Below, piece by piece: positions 1 through 6,020 of a stretch of 6,613 bases of DNA (position 1 is the first letter of the stretch; each line of letters opens with the position of its first letter). Location: positions 1 through 6,613 of the forward strand of contig JALURF010000012.1 in NCBI GenBank assembly GCA_027017165.1, given 5' to 3'. The position numbers and the translations under genes were made by a program. The notes under the pieces were generated by a model, which did not search any database, was not told the origin of the DNA, and saw only the letters and a program-made list of their open reading frames with translations. This DNA is from Thermofilaceae archaeon. Lineage in GTDB: Archaea > Thermoproteota > Thermoprotei > Thermofilales > B69-G16.

Positions 1-94
1 GGAGTACGGCGCCGACGAGGTAGCCGAGGACCAGGCCGATAATTCCGACAACTATTAGCGCCGTTATGAACGTGTTTTTAGAAACAGTGGACAT
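1..94 (-). CDS. N-terminal fragment of a membrane-anchored protein, probably the CUT2 sugar-binding protein (partial)
   Basis: The frame opens with ATG at 94 and runs off the left edge after 31 codons. The visible peptide begins MSTVSKNTF and continues into a long apolar stretch (about residues 9-31, rich in I, L, V, G and A), so it has a short charged N-terminus followed by a signal anchor. There is no lipobox cysteine in the visible part. Substrate-binding proteins of archaeal ABC importers commonly start this way, and the gene lies divergent from a CUT2 permease and ATPase with no other binding protein near them. I therefore infer that it is the ribose/xylose-type binding protein of that system, but no ligand-binding domain is visible and another membrane-anchored protein is possible. 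No clear Shine-Dalgarno motif precedes the ATG; a TTATTT-like element about 27 bp upstream (118-125, minus strand) would fit a leaderless or nearly leaderless transcript. Confidence 0.5.
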   Translation of the reverse strand, partial: MSTVSKNTFITALIVVGIIGLVLGYLVGAVL

Positions 95-179
95 ATCTAG
101 TCCCGAAAGATATTAGAGAAATAAGCCTTAATAAAGTTTTTGAACTAGGTTTAATAAATAAAAGTGAGAGGAATTAATT
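95..179. promoter_or_regulatory. Divergent promoter region of the CUT2 transporter locus
   Basis: These 85 bp separate two divergent starts (94 on minus, 180 on plus) and must hold both promoters. For the plus-strand permease, the TTAATAAAG element at 128-136 is a plausible TATA box; it would place the start of transcription near 158 and leave a short leader containing the GTGAGAGG ribosome site at 164-171. A second A+T-rich element, TTTAATAAAT (150-159), would instead start the transcript at the ATG itself. For the minus-strand gene, CTTATTTC (125-118) or CTTTATTAAG (137-128) could serve. The A+T-richness makes the choice uncertain. A shared regulator binding here would control both transcripts, but I see no convincing operator palindrome. 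Confidence 0.5.
164..171 (+). promoter_or_regulatory. Ribosome binding site of the CUT2 permease
   Basis: GTGAGAGG lies 8 nt upstream of the ATG at 180 and partly matches the archaeal anti-Shine-Dalgarno complement (GGAGGTGA). It supports ATG 180 as the start and argues for a transcript with a leader. Confidence 0.55.
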
Positions 180-1166
180 ATGGAGAAGGAGAAGCATATC
201 TACAGCTTAAGGCTCAAGCTGGCTCCGCTGACTAAAATGAACGAATTCGGAGTTTTCATAAGCCTCTTCTTCACTGTAGTGCTGTTTTCATTATTATCCA
301 AGGAATTCCTAACGTTAAAGACTTGGGGCGGAATACTCACGATCTCCTCCGAAGTAGGGATAATAGCCGTGGGAGCCGCGTTCTTAATGATTTCTGGAGA
401 ATTCGACCTTTCCGTCAGCTCGGTCTTCGCGGTTTCCGGAATGACTATGGCTATGCTGGTGACGTCCGGCGTCGACGCCACCTTGGCTTTCCTAATTGCT
501 TTGCTGGTATCTGCGGGCATCGGTGCATTAAACGGTTTCATAACATTGAGGTTCGCCATACCATCCTTCATAACGACGCTAGGTATGATGATGTTTCTCA
601 GAGGATTGCTCTTAGCCACCACAGGAGGTTTTCCCGTGAAAATCGCTGGGGATTATCCGATACTGGATATTCTGGCTGGCAGGATATTAGGCGATCTTAG
701 ACTACACGCGGTATGGTTCGTGACTATAGCTGCAATATTCCACATAATATTGACGCTGACGCCGTATGGAAACTGGACGTACGCGACTGGAGGGCAAGCC
801 GATACTGCTAGAGCGCTCGGAGTAAGCGCGAATAAGGTGAAGTTTATAAACTTCGTGCTCTCGGCGACTCTAGCCGGATTAGCCGGGTGTATCGCGCTGG
901 CTAGGTTTAGAATAGTAGAACCCACGGCTGGCATCGGACTGGAATTAGAGGCCATCGCGGCTAGCGTTATAGGCGGGTGCTCGCTGAGAGGAGGTATTGG
1001 AAGCATAGCTGGAGCAGCGGCGGGGGCTTTAATTGTCGGCATGATCAGGGTGGGGTTAGTGTTGGCCGGAGCGCCGCCTTACTGGTATAGCGGATTCATC
1101 GGGGTAATATTAATAGGCGCAGCTATAATCTATAAAATGACAAGGGGGAAGCACATAAGATGGTAG
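180..1166 (+). CDS. CUT2-family sugar ABC transporter permease (RbsC/XylH-like)
   Basis: This 328-residue integral membrane protein belongs to the BPD_transp_2 family (PF02653), the permeases of ribose, xylose, galactose and related importers. Alternating apolar segments cover most of residues 22-320. Recognisable family landmarks are SGEFDLSVSS (72-81), matching the usual GxxDLSVGS motif; the cytoplasmic coupling loop with TARALGVSANKVKF (209-222), which docks onto the ATPase; LAGLAGCI (231-238); and the glycine-rich GGCSLRGGIGSIAGAAAGA block (265-283). Length is normal for the family. Only one permease gene is present, so it probably works as a homodimer. Its stop codon overlaps the ATPase start by 7 bp, indicating translational coupling in one operon. 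The sugar cannot be told from the sequence. Base composition is higher in G+C (for example 35 of 60 at 961-1020) than in the genes just to its right. Confidence 0.93.
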   Translation: MEKEKHIYSLRLKLAPLTKMNEFGVFISLFFTVVLFSLLSKEFLTLKTWGGILTISSEVGIIAVGAAFLMISGEFDLSVSSVFAVSGMTMAMLVTSGVDATLAFLIALLVSAGIGALNGFITLRFAIPSFITTLGMMMFLRGLLLATTGGFPVKIAGDYPILDILAGRILGDLRLHAVWFVTIAAIFHIILTLTPYGNWTYATGGQADTARALGVSANKVKFINFVLSATLAGLAGCIALARFRIVEPTAGIGLELEAIAASVIGGCSLRGGIGSIAGAAAGALIVGMIRVGLVLAGAPPYWYSGFIGVILIGAAIIYKMTRGKHIRW

Positions 1167-1918
1167 CCGAGAAAGAACCCTTAATGAAACTAGTAAAGAT
1201 ATACAAGAGATTCGGCCCAGTAGTGGCTTTAAACAACGTGGATTTCGAAGTTTACCCCGGCGAGTGCGTCGGACTAGTGGGGGATAACGGCGCGGGCAAA
1301 TCTACGCTAGCTAAGATAATGATAGGGTATTATCAGCCCGACAGAGGCGAAATATACTTCGAAGGTAGAAAAGTCAGGTTTAAATCACCTAAAGATGCTC
1401 GTCAGCTGGGAATAGAGATGGTTTATCAAGACCTAGCGTTGTTAGATACGATGAACATATGGAGGAACTTCTTCCTAGGCAAAGAGCTCGTCAAATCGGT
1501 AGGACCATTCAAAATACTAGATAAAAATACGATGAAAAAACTAAGCGCTGATTTCTTGAGAGAGATAGGGATACGGGTTCGCTCGGTAGATGAAACTGTC
1601 GGCGTATTGTCGGGGGGAGAAAGGCAATCGATCGCCATAGCTAGAACCGTGTATTTCGGAGCAAAACTGTTAATCTTAGACGAGCCGACAACCGCTCTCT
1701 CGTTTAAAGAGGCTGAACAAGTGCTCAAGTATATAAACGATCTGAAAAAGAAAGGGCTGGGAATAGTCGTGATATCGCACAACATATACCACGTCTACGA
1801 GGTCGCCGATAGGTTCACCATCCTAGATAAAGGAGTTAAAGTAGCCGACTACCTATATAAGAAGGACGTTGAACCTCAAGATATAATCGATATAATAGTC
1901 AAGAAGAAATTTTCTTAA
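1160..1918 (+). CDS. CUT2 sugar ABC transporter ATP-binding protein, single nucleotide-binding domain
   Basis: This 252-residue cytoplasmic ATPase would power the preceding permease. All ABC motifs are intact: Walker A GDNGAGKST (41-49), Q-loop Gln90 in MVYQD, signature LSGGE (150-154), Walker B LLILDE (170-175) with catalytic Glu175, and the switch His207 in VISHN. The GDNGAGKST form, the LSGGERQSIAIAR stretch and the LDEPTTAL segment resemble RbsA/XylG/FrcA proteins. Bacterial RbsA-type ATPases are usually fused tandem domains of about 500 residues; this one has a single domain, like FrcA, and so should act as a homodimer. The ATG at 1160 lies in the last codons of the permease and is preceded by AGGGGG (1143-1148); Met9 (1184) is an alternative start. 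It is the last gene of the CUT2 unit; possible termination structures follow at 1929-1977. Confidence 0.93.
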   Translation: MVAEKEPLMKLVKIYKRFGPVVALNNVDFEVYPGECVGLVGDNGAGKSTLAKIMIGYYQPDRGEIYFEGRKVRFKSPKDARQLGIEMVYQDLALLDTMNIWRNFFLGKELVKSVGPFKILDKNTMKKLSADFLREIGIRVRSVDETVGVLSGGERQSIAIARTVYFGAKLLILDEPTTALSFKEAEQVLKYINDLKKKGLGIVVISHNIYHVYEVADRFTILDKGVKVADYLYKKDVEPQDIIDIIVKKKFS

Positions 1919-1928
1919 CGTAATTTCT

Positions 1929-1977
1929 TTAACCCGGCCTTTTAACAGGGGTTAACTAATATAAAAGCCGGGCTTTT
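1929..1977 (+). terminator. Overlapping inverted repeats: possible CUT2 operon terminator and promoter operator
   Basis: Three inverted repeats share bases. TTAACCC (1929-1935) pairs with GGGTTAA (1949-1955). CCCGGCCTTTT (1933-1943) pairs with AAAAGCCGGG (1963-1972), leaving one bulged C and a 19-nt loop. The right arm itself lies in a 15-bp palindrome, AAAAGCC-G-GGCTTTT (1963-1977). In RNA the first two hairpins exclude one another. The second is a stable stem followed by CTTTT, beginning 14 bp after the ATPase stop, so it may end the CUT2 transcript, although the T-run is short. In DNA the 15-bp palindrome overlaps the TATA box of the next gene and could be an operator. Neither role is proven. 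Confidence 0.45.
1959..1966 (+). promoter_or_regulatory. TATA box for the gene starting at 1989 (leaderless)
   Basis: ATATAAAA is a good archaeal TATA box. Its centre lies about 26-27 bp upstream of the GTG at 1989, the usual TATA-to-start distance, so transcription should begin at or next to the start codon. The bases directly upstream of the GTG (GTTATTCG) show no Shine-Dalgarno sequence, which agrees with a leaderless mRNA. Confidence 0.6.
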
Positions 1978-1988
1978 AGTGTTATTCG

Positions 1989-2318
1989 GTGGAGAAATTG
2001 TGCGAGTTTAAAATTTTTATTAGCAAAGAAACGGATTCTAAAAAAATAATCGAAGACGTTATAGAGGTGGCTTATAGAGATGGACGCTATACTTTTATGG
2101 ATGTTCTAGGAGTGAGCGTGGAGCTCAAGAATGTATTAATAAAATCAATAAGTGTTAGAGAGGAAAAGATAGAGCTTATAGAACATCCGTTGATAAGTAG
2201 CTTTCTAGAGCTTATACAGGCTGATTTAGATAAGAATAAAAAATTAGAAGATGCGGGAGAAATAGCGAAGTTATGGGAAAAATTTAAAACAAAAGGCGAT
2301 AAAATTTTCCTAAGTTAA
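1989..2318 (+). CDS. Hypothetical protein of 109 residues, unknown function
   Basis: I do not recognise this protein. It is small, soluble and highly charged (many K, E and D), with no signal peptide or membrane segment and one cysteine (Cys5). Visible parts are a probable beta-strand near the N-terminus (CEFKIFIS, 5-12), a likely helix with SKKIIEDVIEVAYRDG (17-32), alternating strand-like segments around 41-64 (VSVELKNVLIKSISV and KIELIE), and a C-terminal helical half (66-103). The GTG start is favoured because a TATA box sits at the distance expected for leaderless transcription; an in-frame TTG at 1998 would also have no properly spaced ribosome site. It is transcribed alone, convergent to the YdjM-like gene. 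G+C is low (21 of 60 at 2041-2100). The uninterrupted frame, promoter and plausible protein composition argue that it is real. Confidence 0.7.
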   Translation: MEKLCEFKIFISKETDSKKIIEDVIEVAYRDGRYTFMDVLGVSVELKNVLIKSISVREEKIELIEHPLISSFLELIQADLDKNKKLEDAGEIAKLWEKFKTKGDKIFLS

Positions 2319-2397
2319 TTATTACCCCCGCTACAGTTAATATTTCTTTAATATAATTAATAGTGATAGAGTATTGTCAATCGCCGTATTTCGTTAC
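2319..2397. other. Convergent intergenic spacer with T-rich stretch
   Basis: This 79-bp A+T-rich spacer lies between two convergent genes. On the plus strand, TATTTCTTTAATATAATT (2341-2358) is pyrimidine/T-rich and could end transcription of the 109-residue gene in the archaeal manner, but there is no long uninterrupted T-run. I see no clear terminator for the minus-strand operon and no gene or RNA structure. Confidence 0.35.
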
Positions 2398-2916
2398 CTA
2401 GCTATAGAGTTTAGAAATAAATATCATAACTAACAGTACTAGATTAAATAATGTAAAATAATTTTCTGATACTCCATTGATACTTTTACTTTTAACTCTC
2501 TTAATCCATTTTTCCGAGTTTTCGGATTTAACAAATAGATCGTCTGGAATAAAAATACCGATTCCCTCTTTTTTCCTGACTTTTAAAAATGGGGCTAGAG
2601 GGTAGGTCTCAAAGATGCATATGTAATCTAAAAGTATGTGAGATAGATACGGAATCGAAACTAGGATAAAAAAGCTCTTATCAATTAGGCTTAAGAGGCG
2701 CGCTAAAGGCAAACCAATAAAAATAAATCCGAGAGGTTCTTGAATCCAAGTTCTTCTATGATACCATGGAGCTTTTTTATTGAATTTGTGATCAAGATCT
2801 AATAGAACTCCAAATGTAAGCGAGAATATCGCTATATAGGCTAAATTAAGAACGTTCAGTTCTAAGAAGAGCAGGCAAAGATTTAAGGCAAAGATGAAGT
2901 GATTTACTTTATTCAC
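2398..2916 (-). CDS. Membrane protein resembling YdjM/PF04307 metal-dependent hydrolases
   Basis: This 172-residue protein has apolar segments at about 6-37, 61-76, 81-98 and, at the C-terminus, 154-170. Between them lie polar residues in the pattern of the YdjM-like (PF04307) membrane-bound putative hydrolases: LLDLDHK (38-44), a WYHRRTWIQEP segment (51-61) where the family usually shows an HRGxTHS-type motif, and SHILLDY (92-98). The conserved Asp/His residues would be the metal ligands. In the second motif the usual second His is not present (Gln59-Glu60 occupy that area), so catalysis is uncertain. The GTG at 2916 is chosen because GAGGTATC lies just upstream with good spacing. It follows the MalG-like gene by 22 bp on the same strand and may be the last gene of that operon, though its lower G+C (17 of 60 at 2461-2520) suggests a different history. 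The family's true substrate is unknown. Confidence 0.62.
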   Translation of the reverse strand: MNKVNHFIFALNLCLLFLELNVLNLAYIAIFSLTFGVLLDLDHKFNKKAPWYHRRTWIQEPLGFIFIGLPLARLLSLIDKSFFILVSIPYLSHILLDYICIFETYPLAPFLKVRKKEGIGIFIPDDLFVKSENSEKWIKRVKSKSINGVSENYFTLFNLVLLVMIFISKLYS

Positions 2917-2922
2917 AATGCT

Positions 2923-2930
2923 GATACCTC
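2923..2930 (-). promoter_or_regulatory. Ribosome binding site of the YdjM-like gene
   Basis: On the minus strand GAGGTATC, within GTGAGGTATC, precedes the GTG at 2916, with 9 nt between GAGGT and the start. It is the feature that decides this GTG as the start, and since it lies in the 22-bp gap after the permease stop it fits translation from a shared mRNA. Confidence 0.6.
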
Positions 2931-2938
2931 ACAAATAA

Positions 2939-3778
2939 TTACCTTACTATTCCCGAGTACCCGAAACTCTCGATGATATATCTCTGGATGTAAGAAGCTA
3001 AAATCAATATTGGCAGCGAGGATATAAGCCCTGCTGCGCACAACTGACCCCATAACGTTCCATATTCCGTCAAATACCCGCCTATTACCACTGATACGGT
3101 CATAACATCGGGCGCTGTTAGGAAAATAAGGGCATAGAAATATTCATTCCAAATAGTCATAAAATCCACAATCATAGTTGCTATTAAGCCGGGCATAACT
3201 AAGGGTAGTACTATCATCCTAAAGACTGTAAGTCTGGACGCGCCGTCAACTAGTCCTGCTTCTTCAACTTCTATAGGTACGGATCTAAAGAAGCCCAGTA
3301 ATAGCCATATGCTTAGCGGTAATATGTATATCTGGTATGCTATCGCCAAGCCTATTAGCGTATTTATTAAACCTAGGCTATCCAAAATGAGGTATAGAGG
3401 TATCACGAAGGCTCCCGTAGGTAGCATTCTAACGAGTAGCGTTATGAAAAGAAACACATTATCTAGATTAGCTGGTAAGCCAAGTCTAGTTAGGGCATAC
3501 GCAGCCAGCGAGCCAGCAAACAGCGAAATTCCTATAGCGATTGTCGAGACTATAAATGTATTGACTATATATCTCGTGAAATTCTGTTCAATTAATACAT
3601 CTTCATAATGCTCTAGCGTAATATAGGTCGGCAGTAAAACAGGAACGTCTGTTATAACATCTCTTTCAATTTTAATCGACGTCACTGCCATCCAATATAT
3701 TGGAAATAGTATTGCAACCATCACGACTGCTAGTATCGCATAAAATACTATTTTCTCAGCTATCTGGATTAGCCTCAT
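2939..3778 (-). CDS. CUT1-family sugar ABC transporter permease, MalG/UgpE-like
   Basis: This 279-residue protein is the second of two membrane subunits of a CUT1 importer (BPD_transp_1, PF00528). The N-terminal membrane segment (about 10-33) leads into the extracellular loop ending in FTRYIVNTF (67-75), typical of MalG-like proteins. The cytoplasmic EAA loop reads EEAGLVDGASRLTVFRMIVL (172-191) and is followed by LPLVMPGL; it contacts the ATPase. The C-terminus SYIQRYIIESFGYSGIVR matches the usual short MalG tail. Its ATG overlaps the MalF-like stop in an ATGA arrangement (3775-3778), with GAGGG (3790-3786) 7 nt upstream, so the two permeases are translationally coupled and should be made in equal amounts. 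The substrate may be an oligosaccharide or a related compound such as glycerol phosphate; the sequence does not tell. Confidence 0.92.
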   Translation of the reverse strand: MRLIQIAEKIVFYAILAVVMVAILFPIYWMAVTSIKIERDVITDVPVLLPTYITLEHYEDVLIEQNFTRYIVNTFIVSTIAIGISLFAGSLAAYALTRLGLPANLDNVFLFITLLVRMLPTGAFVIPLYLILDSLGLINTLIGLAIAYQIYILPLSIWLLLGFFRSVPIEVEEAGLVDGASRLTVFRMIVLPLVMPGLIATMIVDFMTIWNEYFYALIFLTAPDVMTVSVVIGGYLTEYGTLWGQLCAAGLISSLPILILASYIQRYIIESFGYSGIVR

Positions 3779-4641
3779 AGTCTAACCCTCTTTATATAGA
3801 TTAGGCTTAATATGCCCACTATGATCGTCATGATAACGGATACGGTGGCGCCGATGCCTAATTCGAAAAACCTGAAGGCTTCTTTGTAGAAAAAGAGGGT
3901 AAGCGTCTCGGTGGCATCTCCTGGACCTCCACCTGTGAGTAACGCGGGTTTAGTGAATATTTTAAAAGTATCTATGATCCTAAGGAGGACTACAATCTTA
4001 ATATGTGGCATTAAAAGTGGCAAAGTTATGTTTTTAAATATATCGAATCTTGAGGCCCCATCAACCATAGCCGCCTCGTACAGTTCTCTAGGTATAGACT
4101 GTAAACCAGCTAGGAGGACTAGAAAGACAAACGGTGTATACTGCCACGTATCCACTATAACCATCGAAATCATCGCTAGACGAGGATCTGTAAGCCATTC
4201 GAGACGCGGCAGACCGACACTAGCCAAGATATTGTTTAATATTCCAAACCTGTAGTCAAACATTAACTTCCAAATAGAACAAACTACTGCGGCTGGCATC
4301 ACCATGGGCAGTATGGCTAGAGGCAGGAATATAGATCTAAATTTAAATGATCTGCTGAATATTAAAGCTAGAGCGAATCCGGTGAGAAGCTGTAGTGAAG
4401 TAGCCATAAAGTCGAATACTAGCGTGTTGATTATCGCTTTTTGAAATAATTCATAGCTAAGTAGTTTTTCATAGTTTCTTAATCCCACGAATTCTATCTT
4501 CCTTTCAATATACCTAAACTTGTAGAATGAAAGATGAAAAGTTTCGTAAAGAGGATATATTATTAGAAGAGCGTAAATAAGTAAGGAAGGAAGAAGAAAG
4601 AAAAGAGATAGGTATTTTTCTCTTCGGCGCAACTTCGACAC
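3775..4641 (-). CDS. CUT1-family sugar ABC transporter permease, MalF/UgpA-like
   Basis: This 288-residue protein is the first membrane subunit of the CUT1 importer. After a basic N-terminus (SKLRRREKY) come membrane segments from about residue 11 on, then the FVGLRNYEKLL segment (51-61) found in UgpA/MalF-like proteins. The EAA loop is YEAAMVDGASRFDIFKNITL (188-207), followed by LPLLMPH. ALLTGGGPGDATETL (233-247) is the conserved TGGGP motif of this subfamily, and YKEAFRF follows it. It has no extra periplasmic P2 domain like that of enterobacterial MalF. The start is GTG at 4641, with AGGGA (4656-4652) about 10 nt upstream inside the end of the binding-protein gene; the gap to that gene is 13 bp. 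Confidence 0.92.
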   Translation of the reverse strand: MSKLRRREKYLSLFFLLPSLLIYALLIIYPLYETFHLSFYKFRYIERKIEFVGLRNYEKLLSYELFQKAIINTLVFDFMATSLQLLTGFALALIFSRSFKFRSIFLPLAILPMVMPAAVVCSIWKLMFDYRFGILNNILASVGLPRLEWLTDPRLAMISMVIVDTWQYTPFVFLVLLAGLQSIPRELYEAAMVDGASRFDIFKNITLPLLMPHIKIVVLLRIIDTFKIFTKPALLTGGGPGDATETLTLFFYKEAFRFFELGIGATVSVIMTIIVGILSLIYIKRVRL

Positions 4642-4654
4642 CCTTAAAGTTTCC

Positions 4655-5947
4655 CTATCCCTTCAAAACCTCGGCTATTTCTTTATTAGCTGCATTTAAG
4701 GCTTCCTCAGGAGTCATCTCGCCTATTAGCGCTTTAGATAGGTAGAGGCCAAGTATAGATTCAACTTTTGCCCACTGAGCTATTCTAGGTCTCGGGCGCG
4801 AAGCCATTAAAGCCTCTAACTGTACTGGATACCACCTATATTTCTTTACGACAGTCTCGTCTTCATAAACGCTCTTCCTCGTAGGTGGATAACCGGTGTA
4901 TAGCGCTTTTAATTTCTGTATTCTCTTACTCGTTAGGAATAGGATAAACTGGAGGGCTTCCTTCTTATGCTCGGAGTTGTAGGGAATCCCTAATAACCAA
5001 ACTCCTATCATAGGCGCTGGGCTTGTTTTTTCTCCAGGAGGTACGCATACTTCAACTTTTCCGACTACTTGTGATACCGATGGATCGTCTAATTTACCGA
5101 CCCATCCAGGCCATACTTCTGTAGCTATTGCAGCTTTTCCTGAGTATAGGTAAGCCTTAACCTCGTCCGAGGAGAAGCTCTCTATGCCGGGTGGCGCGTA
5201 CTTAGCTAACTCGAGCCACATCTTCAATGCCTCAACAGCTTCAGGGCTATTCACCACAGCATTACCTTCATCGTCGATAATTCTGCCTCCAAAAGCCCAA
5301 AGTACTGGAAGGAAGTTGGATACTATAGGATTGCCCCTCATGCCTCTCATTACTGTGCCGTAGACTCCGGGCTCATTTTCGCTAATAATCTTTGCCGCTG
5401 CTAGTACTTCAGACCATGTTTTCGGAGGATGAGGTATACCGTATTTCTCGAAGAGATCTCTTCGATAAGCAGTCAGTTCAACGTTACCACATACCGGGAG
5501 CGCTAGTTGAGGACCAGTCTTGTAGGGGTGTCTACCGACCCATAATGCGGTATCTACGAAATCGTCATAATCTATTTCAAAACCATATTGTTTAGCGAGT
5601 TCATCTAAGTTTGCGAGCCAGCCAGCTTCCCCAAACTCTGGCATCCAAGGATCGTCGATCTGTATAACATCATAAACTGCTTTGGCTTCTCGCATGCTAA
5701 GAACTATTTTTTCATATAGATCGTGGTATCCAAAAGTTGATAGTTCAACTTTAATATTCGGGTATTCCTGCTCCCAGAATTCTAACGCGGCTTTTATAGA
5801 TTCTGCATGATAACCAGCTGGTGCGGCGACTCTTATGGTTACAACTTCTTCTTTCGGGGCTGGGGCCATGAAGAAGTATACCGCCAGGGCCCCGACGAGT
5901 ATAGCAATAATGATAATAACTACAGCTATTTTAGAAACCCCTTTCAT
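4655..5947 (-). CDS. CUT1-family extracellular solute-binding protein, membrane-anchored
   Basis: This 430-residue protein captures the ligand outside the cell and delivers it to the two permeases. Residues 1-28 form a short basic N-terminus (MKGVSK) and a strongly apolar helix, followed by a proline-rich linker (APAPKEE, 28-34). No cysteine follows the apolar stretch, so it is not a lipoprotein and is probably held by the helix or processed by an archaeal peptidase. The rest is a periplasmic-binding fold of the SBP_bac_1 type: the AALEFWEQEYPNIKVEL segment (53-69), VYDVIQIDD (91-99), LFEKYGIPHPPKTWSEVLAA (165-184), a glycine-aromatic region WAFGGRIIDDEGN (217-229), and the C-terminal TGYPPTRKSVYED segment (351-363). 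Several tryptophans and tyrosines suggest a sugar-stacking pocket, but the sugar is unknown. It is the first gene of the operon; GGGAG stands 4 nt before the ATG, a somewhat short spacing. Confidence 0.92.
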   Translation of the reverse strand: MKGVSKIAVVIIIIAILVGALAVYFFMAPAPKEEVVTIRVAAPAGYHAESIKAALEFWEQEYPNIKVELSTFGYHDLYEKIVLSMREAKAVYDVIQIDDPWMPEFGEAGWLANLDELAKQYGFEIDYDDFVDTALWVGRHPYKTGPQLALPVCGNVELTAYRRDLFEKYGIPHPPKTWSEVLAAAKIISENEPGVYGTVMRGMRGNPIVSNFLPVLWAFGGRIIDDEGNAVVNSPEAVEALKMWLELAKYAPPGIESFSSDEVKAYLYSGKAAIATEVWPGWVGKLDDPSVSQVVGKVEVCVPPGEKTSPAPMIGVWLLGIPYNSEHKKEALQFILFLTSKRIQKLKALYTGYPPTRKSVYEDETVVKKYRWYPVQLEALMASRPRPRIAQWAKVESILGLYLSKALIGEMTPEEALNAANKEIAEVLKG

Positions 5948-5950
5948 AAT

Positions 5951-5956
5951 TCTCCC
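5951..5956 (-). promoter_or_regulatory. Ribosome binding site of the CUT1 binding protein
   Basis: GGGAGA on the minus strand precedes the ATG at 5947, with only 3-4 nt between. The spacing is short, but there is no alternative start with a better site, and the N-terminal MKGVSK plus helix makes this ATG convincing. Confidence 0.45.
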
Positions 5957-5976
5957 GATTATGATAGAAAAATTTT

Positions 5977-6008
5977 AATATATAAATTTTACTAGAATAC
6001 CTTTTATA
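5977..6008 (-). promoter_or_regulatory. Two candidate TATA boxes for the CUT1 operon
   Basis: On the minus strand TATAAAAGG (6008-6000) would start transcription near 5978 and give a leader of about 30 nt. TTTATATATT (5986-5977), 23 bp further downstream and flanked by the 7-bp inverted arms AAAATTT/AAATTTT (5969-5990), would start it near 5955 with a leader of about 8 nt. The upstream one is closer to the strong TATAAAAG form also seen before the gene at 1989. Which one works, or whether both do, cannot be told from sequence. Confidence 0.5.
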
Positions 6009-6020
6009 CTAGGTTAATAA

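Noticed and set aside
200..1042. Open frames antisense to or out of frame with the CUT2 permease (minus 200-622 and 653-1042, plus 323-700)
   Set aside because: They lie wholly inside a gene with strong family motifs, and their translations are low-complexity or arginine/proline-biased with no recognisable domain.
1426..1785. Minus-strand open frame inside the ABC ATPase gene
   Set aside because: It is antisense to intact Q-loop, signature and Walker B coding sequence and has no domain or ribosome site that I can see.
3309..4255. Plus-strand open frames opposite the two CUT1 permeases (3309-3608 and 3911-4255)
   Set aside because: They are shadows of the permease genes; the translations have no convincing family features.
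5392..5995. Plus-strand open frames opposite the binding protein (5392-5595 and 5807-5995)
   Set aside because: They are short, antisense to a clear binding-protein gene, and the second one simply reads across the signal-anchor region and the promoter.
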